Shown: piece by piece, positions 15,306-19,929 of the stretch
Layout: every line of letters begins with the position of its first letter
Position numbering within the stretch: the stretch's first letter is position 1
Assembly: GCF_946477055.1 (NCBI RefSeq)
Contig: NZ_CAMKXG010000028.1
Span: forward strand, 1-19,929
DNA length: 19,929 nucleotides
Source: Lonsdalea britannica
Lineage (GTDB): Bacteria; Pseudomonadota; Gammaproteobacteria; Enterobacterales; Enterobacteriaceae
Direction: 5' to 3'
Notes under the pieces: model-generated
What the model saw: only the letters and a program-made list of their open reading frames with translations
What the model was told of the DNA's origin: nothing
Databases searched by the model: none
Program-made: the position numbers and the translations under genes

Positions 15306-16627
15306 TGAATATCGGGACGACTGAAACGGCAGGACAGGCGGTGCCGCTCGCCGCCAAAACGCCGAACACCGGCAAGCTGGCGGCCGCCAGCTCTATAGGT
15401 ACGGCGCTGGAGTGGTATGACTTTACCGTCTACAACATCATGGCGGCGCTGATCTTTAACCATATTTTCTTCCCGTCGTTCGATCCGCTGGTGGGCACGA
15501 TCCTGGCCTTTTCCACCTACGCGGTCGGCTACGTCTCACGGCCTATCGGTGGGATCATCTTTGGTCATCTGGGCGACGTGCTGGGGCGGCGTTTCGTGCT
15601 CGTCGCCACGCTGGTGATCATGGGGGTCACGACGGCGTTAATGGGACTGCTGCCGGGCTATGCCAGCTGGGGGATCTGGAGTCCCGTGTTGCTGGTCACG
15701 CTGCGTTTTATTCAGGGCATTGCGCTGGGCGGCGAATGGGCTGGAGCGGTGTTGTTGTCGATGGAACATGGCAGACCCCATCAGCGCGGACGAAACGCCT
15801 CGTTTGCTCAGGTCGGTCCTTCCTGCGGAACGCTCATCGGCACCGGTTTTATCACGCTGATCACGCTTTCCATGTCGCCGGAAAGCTTTCAGGCGTGGGG
15901 TTGGCGTATTCCTTTCCTGTTGAGTCTGGTCCTGGTTGTATTCGGTCTGTGGCTGCGCAGCGGCGTTGGTGAAACACCAGCCTTTCTCCAGTTGGAGAAG
16001 AGTAAACACATCACGCAGGCGCCTATCCGCGTGGTCTTCCGCCAGCATATGCGTTCACTGTTGATCGCGGGCGGATCGCGTATTGGTTCCGACGTGTTGT
16101 ATGCGCTGGTGGTGGTCTTTACCCTAACGTATGTGACGACAGTGCTGAACTTGCCGCGCCCGCTGGCCTTAACCGCCACCATGCTGGGCGCTTTCGGCAA
16201 TGCTATTGCCATCCCGCTGTTCGGCATCCTGTCCGACCGCATCGGTCGGCGGCCGGTCTATATGGGCGGCGCGGTGGCGGCAATCATGTGGGCATTCGTC
16301 TTTTTCACCCTGTTGGACAGTTCGCAGCCGGTACAGATATGTCTGGCGGTCGTGGTTGGACTGCTGATCCATGCGGCGATGTATGGGCCGCAGGCGGCGT
16401 TCATCACCGAGCAGTTTCCTACGCAGGTGCGCTATGCGGGATCGTCTCTGGCTTATACGTTGGCGGGCATTGTGGGCGCGGGGTTCGCGCCGCTGATTAT
16501 CACGAGCCTGTTCACGTCTTACGGCACGTCGCTGGCGATTTCACTGTATGTGACGTTGGCGCTGATGATCACGCTGTGGGCATTATGGGCGGCCAAAGAA
16601 ACGGCTCATAACCCATTGAAAGACTGA
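15302..16627 (+). CDS. MFS transporter, metabolite:H+ symporter (MHS) family
   Basis: This 441-residue inner-membrane protein has 12 predicted spans. MHS-type landmarks are LEWYDFTVY (36-44) at span 1, RPIGG (80-84), and the cytoplasmic loop GHLGDVLGRR (88-97). RFIQGIALGGEWAGAVLL in span 4 and a second loop, GILSDRIGRR, between spans 8 and 9 complete the pattern. Relatives import dicarboxylates, shikimate, alpha-ketoglutarate, citrate or proline/betaine with protons. The ATG at 15302 overlaps the previous stop (ATGA); the adjacent ATG at 15305 has better spacing from AGGAG (15292-15296) and cannot be excluded. As last gene of the operon it presumably imports the compound processed by the preceding enzymes. 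Confidence 0.92.
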   Translation: MMNIGTTETAGQAVPLAAKTPNTGKLAAASSIGTALEWYDFTVYNIMAALIFNHIFFPSFDPLVGTILAFSTYAVGYVSRPIGGIIFGHLGDVLGRRFVLVATLVIMGVTTALMGLLPGYASWGIWSPVLLVTLRFIQGIALGGEWAGAVLLSMEHGRPHQRGRNASFAQVGPSCGTLIGTGFITLITLSMSPESFQAWGWRIPFLLSLVLVVFGLWLRSGVGETPAFLQLEKSKHITQAPIRVVFRQHMRSLLIAGGSRIGSDVLYALVVVFTLTYVTTVLNLPRPLALTATMLGAFGNAIAIPLFGILSDRIGRRPVYMGGAVAAIMWAFVFFTLLDSSQPVQICLAVVVGLLIHAAMYGPQAAFITEQFPTQVRYAGSSLAYTLAGIVGAGFAPLIITSLFTSYGTSLAISLYVTLALMITLWALWAAKETAHNPLKD

Positions 16628-16634
16628 GGGAACG

Positions 16635-16674
16635 CCGGTCTGTTGCGCGATGGATGTGACAGGCAACAGACCGG
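16635..16674. terminator. long hairpin between convergent genes, probable terminator
   Basis: A perfect 12-bp stem, CCGGTCTGTTGC (16635-16646) with GCAACAGACCGG (16663-16674), closes on a 16-nt loop. It lies 7 bp after the transporter stop and 12 bp before the end of the convergent HD-domain gene. There is no T-run on either side, so it is an atypical terminator or an mRNA 3'-end stabiliser for both transcripts. Confidence 0.6.
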
Positions 16675-16686
16675 GATGCGGGCTGA

Positions 16687-17289
16687 CTACTTCAGCCAGC
16701 CTTTGCTCTGGGCGACTTCCAGATGATGGCTGAGATAACCCCACAGTTCAGGATAGACCTCGCTAATGAAGTCATTCCGCGACATAACCTGTTCCAGGCG
16801 AATACCGTGCTCCACCCAGCTTTGGCCGCCGTTGTGAAGATTCATTAACACCGGCATCAGGCGGTCAATCAACAGCGCGAAGCGTGCGTCAGGCGTTTCG
16901 CTTGCTTCATATTCCAGCCACAGCTGATGGAAGCGGCTGCGCTGCGGTTCCGGCAGCAGACCGAACAGTCGTATGGCGGCGGCGACTTCGCGGTCGTGTA
17001 CTTCGGCACGCCCCTGCAGATCGTAAACCAGCACGTCGCCTGCATCGACCTCGACGATATCGTGGATCAGCGCCATCTGAATGACGCGCTGAATATCAAC
17101 GTCCTTTCCCGCATAAGGCGCAAGGCTCATCGCCGCCAGAGCAAAATGCCAGCTATGCTCGGCAGAATCTTCCTGACAATCAGTGCCAATCACTTTGGAA
17201 CGGCGTTTGACGCTTTTGAGTTTATCGACTTCCATCAAGAATGCGACGACGTCAGTGAGGGGACCAAAGTCCAGTACGGCAAGGGACAT
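16687..17289 (-). CDS. HD-domain metal-dependent phosphohydrolase (HDDC2/YfbR-like)
   Basis: This 200-residue cytoplasmic protein belongs to the HD_3 group of metal-dependent phosphohydrolases. Candidate ligands are H45 in AEHSWHFA, H76-D77 in ALIHDIVEVDAGD (with E80 and D85) and D142 in LLIDRLMP. Related proteins remove phosphate from deoxynucleoside 5'-monophosphates, so 5'-deoxynucleotidase is the best guess. It is not the YfbR orthologue: YfbR has a clearly different sequence. I choose the start at 17289, where GGAG lies 9 bp upstream. In-frame ATGs at 17304 and 17343 would add 5 or 18 residues without a good ribosome site. It is divergent from yqfA. Confidence 0.82.
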   Translation of the reverse strand: MSLAVLDFGPLTDVVAFLMEVDKLKSVKRRSKVIGTDCQEDSAEHSWHFALAAMSLAPYAGKDVDIQRVIQMALIHDIVEVDAGDVLVYDLQGRAEVHDREVAAAIRLFGLLPEPQRSRFHQLWLEYEASETPDARFALLIDRLMPVLMNLHNGGQSWVEHGIRLEQVMSRNDFISEVYPELWGYLSHHLEVAQSKGWLK

Positions 17290-17392
17290 CTGAATAATCT
17301 CCATAAAGGAAGGAGCCCAATTGTAAGGCAACCTTGGCGACATTGAAATGCAGGATCGCAGGCAACAGCAGCCATATCGTGAGGACTATAAT

Positions 17393-17422
17393 TATTTCAG
17401 CGTACGCGTGTACACTGAAATA
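17393..17422. promoter_or_regulatory. FabR-type operator upstream of yqfA
   Basis: A 30-bp near-perfect palindrome has outer arms TATTTCAG (17393-17400) and CTGAAATA (17415-17422). Inside, GTAC (17402-17405) and GTAC (17410-17413) flank a CG centre. Thirteen of 15 symmetric pairs match. The core AGCGTACGCGTGTACACT resembles the FabR operator of fabA and fabB. Comparative work, as I recall it, also placed such a site before yqfA in enterobacteria. FabR represses unsaturated fatty-acid genes, so yqfA would be tied to membrane lipid state. The site lies 89 bp before the yqfA start. Confidence 0.75.
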
Positions 17423-17439
17423 GTTCTCCGTTACTCTGG

Positions 17440-17469
17440 TGGCGGTAACATCATCCGCCAGGGCTTTTT
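17440..17469 (+). terminator. possible attenuator in the yqfA leader
   Basis: TGGCGG (17440-17445) pairs perfectly with CCGCCA (17455-17460) around a 9-nt loop. GGGC and five T (17465-17469) follow. It sits between the FabR-type site and the yqfA start, so if the promoter is upstream it could cause premature termination. The four bases between stem and T-run make it a weak terminator. Confidence 0.35.
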
Positions 17470-17510
17470 GCCTCATTGAGCGGCGAAAAGGATATTTCAA
17501 GAGGTAGGTC

Positions 17511-18158
17511 ATGAAGAAGCAGGTGTTGGATTCGGGTTATTCGCTGGCGGAAGAAATCGCCAATAGCATCAGCCACGGGGTCGGATTAGTGTTAGGCATC
17601 ATCGGCCTGATTTTATTGCTGACGCAGGCGGAAAAAAACGGTGCTGATGCCACCGCCATCGCCAGTTACAGCCTCTACGGCGCCACGGTCATTCTGCTGT
17701 TTCTGGCTTCGACGCTATACCATGCCATTCCTAATCAAAGCGCCAAACGCTGGCTGAAAAAGTTCGATCACTGCGCGATTTACCTGCTGATTGCGGGCAC
17801 TTATACCCCGTTCCTGATGGTGGGCCTGAAATCTCCCTTGGCGTATGGTCTGATGATTGCCATCTGGAGTCTGGCGCTACTGGGCGTCATTTTCAAAATG
17901 GCATTTGCGCACCGGTTTGAGATTCTCTCGCTGGTGACCTATCTGGTCATGGGCTGGCTATCGCTGATCGTGATTTATGAACTGGCCATTACCCTCTCTC
18001 TCGGCGGCGTGGTGCTGCTGGCGGTTGGCGGGGCGATCTATACGCTGGGCGTGATTTTTTATTCCAGCAAGCGGATCCCTTTTAACCATGCTATCTGGCA
18101 TGGATTCGTGCTGGGGGGAAGCTTATGCCATTTCCTGGCGATTTATCTTTACGTTTAA
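17511..18158 (+). CDS. yqfA: hemolysin III family membrane protein YqfA (PAQR/CREST type)
   Basis: This 215-residue inner-membrane protein has seven predicted spans and is close to E. coli YqfA (also called TrhA) along its whole length. The CREST/PAQR pattern is present: S67-xxx-H71 in STLYHAI, D86 before H87 in KKFDHC, and H193-xxx-H197 in NHAIWHGF, with a further H207 near the end. These residues form a metal-bound hydrolase-like site in relatives such as adiponectin receptors. The bacterial proteins have been linked to membrane-fluidity homeostasis. The hemolysin name is historical. An AGAGGTAGG ribosome site precedes the ATG. FabR-type control is suggested by the palindrome upstream. In E. 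coli ygfZ also adjoins it. Confidence 0.95.
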   Translation: MKKQVLDSGYSLAEEIANSISHGVGLVLGIIGLILLLTQAEKNGADATAIASYSLYGATVILLFLASTLYHAIPNQSAKRWLKKFDHCAIYLLIAGTYTPFLMVGLKSPLAYGLMIAIWSLALLGVIFKMAFAHRFEILSLVTYLVMGWLSLIVIYELAITLSLGGVVLLAVGGAIYTLGVIFYSSKRIPFNHAIWHGFVLGGSLCHFLAIYLYV

Positions 18159-18238
18159 CATCATCAAGCCGTGTCGTGCGTCAGATGCCGGGACTGAAAT
18201 GCTTTGCACCGCTGGTCAAAACGGCCATGAACACGGGG

Positions 18239-18266
18239 GAATGAACGTTCAGGAATGACCGTTCAG
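18239..18266. repeat. two tandem 14-bp repeats
   Basis: GAATGAACGTTCAG (18239-18252) is followed immediately by GAATGACCGTTCAG (18253-18266), differing at one base. Only two copies are present. The first contains the palindrome TGAACGTTCA. Confidence 0.85.
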
Positions 18267-18390
18267 GCGTTGTTTTCCGGCGCGCGTCGAGTGCGCCTGC
18301 ACCGATTATTGTCCTGACCCAAAATTACCGCGTAGCGGAAACAGCGTCATCAGGCTGGCGCTGTCGTAGAGCGGATTTGCTGGAAATGGC

Positions 18391-18434
18391 AGGCATGCGG
18401 CGAAATCACCGAAGGTCATCTTCGCCGCATGCCT
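18391..18434. terminator. 14-bp perfect stem downstream of ygfZ, probable terminator
   Basis: AGGCATGCGGCGAA (18391-18404) pairs perfectly with TTCGCCGCATGCCT (18421-18434). The 16-nt loop can itself form ACC-GAA-GGT. It lies 38 bp after the ygfZ stop on the minus strand. No T-run follows in either direction, so termination is inferred from position and stem strength only. Confidence 0.5.
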
Positions 18435-18472
18435 TGCGACGTGCCGTTTTAGGCGGTCGCTCACGTGATCGC

Positions 18473-19453
18473 TTACTCCTCCAGTGAGTAAGGCAGCGGC
18501 TGAATCGACAGTGCGCTGGCGCTGTCGTCCCGTACGCGCAACACGCTGTCGGCTTCCAGGTCGTTATTTAACACCGCCTGCACCCACAGCTGTCCGTCCT
18601 GTAAACGAACGGACGCCAGCACGGTGCCGGTACGGCGCCAGTTGTCTCCCAGCTTCAGCTCGAGATCGTCTCCTGCCGCGGGTTCGATCGTCGACGTGCC
18701 CGCGAGCCAATATAGCGCGCGTTTATTGGCGCCGCGGTACTTGGCGCGCGCCACCATTTCCTGCCCCGCATAGCATCCTTTAAGGAAACTAATCCCCTGT
18801 AAAGCCTGCAAATTTGTTGCCTGTGGAATGAACTGTGCGCTATTTGCCGTGTCAATCACGGGGTAGCCCGCTTCGATATCGAGCGCCAGCCACTGTGCGC
18901 TGTTATTGCGCTTAGTTTTATCTTCCAGCGCATTCAGTAGGGCCGCCGCGCGTTCGGCTGACAGCACCAATAGAAAACGCTCGTCCGGATGCGTGAAATG
19001 CAGTAGCGTCGCGCCTGACTCTTGTACTACGGCGTTGTCGGCATCCGGTAATGCGTTAAACAGGGGAGCGAGTTGCTCCCGGATGCCTTGCCCGGCGGCG
19101 CCCAGCAGTACGGTTTCGTCATCGGCCCCCATCGTGGTTTTGGAGAAGACGGCGTACTTTTTCAGCTCGGTCAGCTGCACATCGCGAACGCTGCGGCGCT
19201 CAACATAGGCCAGTCCCTCGCCGTGATGGAACAGGCGCAGGTCGCTCCACATTTTACCTTTGGCGTCGCAGTGGGCGCAGAGGACATGCTGGTTAGGCTC
19301 CAGCGCCGTCACGTCGGTGGTGACCTGTCCCTGAACATAGCTGACGGTGTCGGGGCCGACCAGAGTGACCAGTCCCCAATCTTCCAGCGTCATGAGCGTG
19401 GCGGGAAGGGCGGAGGACGGAAATAAAGGGTGTGATGGAATTGTATTAGCCAT
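18473..19453 (-). CDS. ygfZ: tRNA-modifying/iron-sulfur maintenance protein YgfZ
   Basis: YgfZ is a folate-binding paralogue of GcvT needed for activity of some iron-sulfur enzymes such as MiaB. I choose the ATG at 19453 (AGGA 8 bp upstream), giving 326 residues, the E. coli length. An in-frame ATG at 19486 would add 11 residues. The signature [22 protein letters not shown] is present, with the essential cysteine at C227. [23 protein letters not shown] and [12 protein letters not shown] are further family blocks. Unlike GcvT it lacks the catalytic IDDL pair. It is divergent from sdhE, as in E. coli. Confidence 0.96.
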   Translation of the reverse strand: MANTIPSHPLFPSSALPATLMTLEDWGLVTLVGPDTVSYVQGQVTTDVTALEPNQHVLCAHCDAKGKMWSDLRLFHHGEGLAYVERRSVRDVQLTELKKYAVFSKTTMGADDETVLLGAAGQGIREQLAPLFNALPDADNAVVQESGATLLHFTHPDERFLLVLSAERAAALLNALEDKTKRNNSAQWLALDIEAGYPVIDTANSAQFIPQATNLQALQGISFLKGCYAGQEMVARAKYRGANKRALYWLAGTSTIEPAAGDDLELKLGDNWRRTGTVLASVRLQDGQLWVQAVLNNDLEADSVLRVRDDSASALSIQPLPYSLEE

Positions 19454-19685
19454 GGTTACAGTCCTGCGATGAGGGGTGTTCAGCAATCGCCTAATGGTAA
19501 AAGAGCGGCAAGGGTTTGCAAGCGCTTATTGGGCGGAGATGACGAATGCGCGAAGCGCTACGCAGAGTGAGCCATGCCGATGTCGATCCTGCGCTAAAAT
19601 ATGTCAAAGTATTACTATTGGTTTAATATCATCGAACAAAATAGAGTTACACTGAAGTCTATGACTGAACAAAGTGAGCGATCAT

Positions 19686-19929
19686 ATGGATATCAATGAT
19701 AAATCACGCATTCACTGGGCCTGTCGGCGCGGTATGCGTGAGCTGGATATTTCCATCATGCCGTTTTTCGAGCATGACTACGATGCATTGAACGATAGCG
19801 ACAAAAGTGCTTTTGTCCGCCTGTTGCAGTGCGACGATCCCGATCTGTTCAACTGGCTGATGAACCACGGCGAGCCATCAGATCAGGAACTTAAACGTAT
19901 GGTTTCCCTTATTCAGACGCGAAATAAAC
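19686..19929 (+). CDS. sdhE: FAD assembly factor SdhE, 3' end cut by window
   Basis: Eighty-one codons are visible with no stop before the window ends; the family is about 88 residues. The protein starts [20 protein letters not shown], nearly identical to E. coli SdhE (YgfY). The RGxxE motif (R15-G16 to E19) is intact. SdhE promotes covalent FAD attachment to succinate dehydrogenase SdhA and to fumarate reductase. [12 protein letters not shown] (52-63) is also conserved. The 232-bp spacer to divergent ygfZ must hold both promoters. A TACACT (19648-19653) might be a -10, but I see no good -35. The next gene in E. coli is ygfX (cptA), probably just outside. Confidence 0.95.
   Translation, partial: MDINDKSRIHWACRRGMRELDISIMPFFEHDYDALNDSDKSAFVRLLQCDDPDLFNWLMNHGEPSDQELKRMVSLIQTRNK

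Larger units (their letters stand above)
18159..18472. other. 314-bp intergenic region between convergent yqfA and ygfZ
   Basis: No gene is visible. It contains a two-copy tandem repeat at 18239-18266, a GGCGC/GCGCC hairpin near 18280-18297, an ACAGCG/CGCTGT hairpin near 18340-18363, and a perfect 14-bp stem at 18391-18434. Both flanking genes end here, so much of it is probably 3' untranslated and terminator sequence. Confidence 0.6.

Noticed and set aside
16687..17289. Orthologue of E. coli YfbR
   Set aside because: The HD metal-binding pattern is shared, but the surrounding sequence differs strongly; it fits the HD_3/HDDC2-like group better.

Overview
The window looks like chromosomal DNA of an enterobacterium (order Enterobacterales). 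The evidence is near-identity of SdhE, YgfZ, YqfA, GcvP, GcvH and the tandem tRNA-Leu(CAG) genes to the versions I know from E. coli. A budRAB locus and an FhuA/FoxA-like receptor suggest a Pectobacteriaceae/Yersiniaceae-type genome rather than E. coli itself; the genus is inference. Coding DNA is GC-rich, while several promoter regions (about 560-800, 4000-4110, 6840-7080) are clearly AT-rich.

Layout from left to right. (1) Positions 1-191 hold the tail of one tRNA-Leu(CAG) and a complete second copy. (2) Positions 273-3026 form an iron-controlled divergent pair: a small DUF1435 membrane protein on the minus strand and a TonB-dependent siderophore receptor on the plus strand. Each has its own Fur box overlapping a plausible promoter. 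(3) Positions 3107-6696 are the acetoin locus: budR (LysR regulator, minus), then budA and budB (plus) and a strong terminator. BudB condenses two pyruvates to acetolactate and BudA decarboxylates it to acetoin. No acetoin reductase gene (budC) is present here. (4) Positions 6697-11761 are the glycine-cleavage operon gcvT-gcvH-gcvP with a long regulatory region. That region has two CTAAT motifs (GcvA-type) and a PurR-like operator at spacings matching the E. coli arrangement as I remember it. (5) Positions 11778-16674 are the accessory part of most interest: a divergent GntR/FCD regulator and a tightly coupled four-gene operon encoding a DUF2848 protein, an amidase-signature hydrolase, a DUF4286/EthD-like protein and an MHS-family transporter. 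It reads as uptake plus amide hydrolysis of an unidentified compound. (6) Positions 16687-19929 are conserved chromosome: an HD-domain phosphohydrolase, yqfA with a near-perfect 30-bp FabR-type operator, ygfZ and the start of sdhE.

In E. coli, the tRNA-Leu/yjjZ neighbourhood and the gcv-yqfA-ygfZ-sdhE neighbourhood are far apart. Here they are within 20 kb, with bud genes upstream of gcvT where I would expect ubiI, and the GntR-amidase module between gcvP and yqfA. The window is therefore a rearranged junction of conserved blocks with one apparently accessory catabolic cassette. I see no insertion sequence, integrase, CRISPR array or rRNA.
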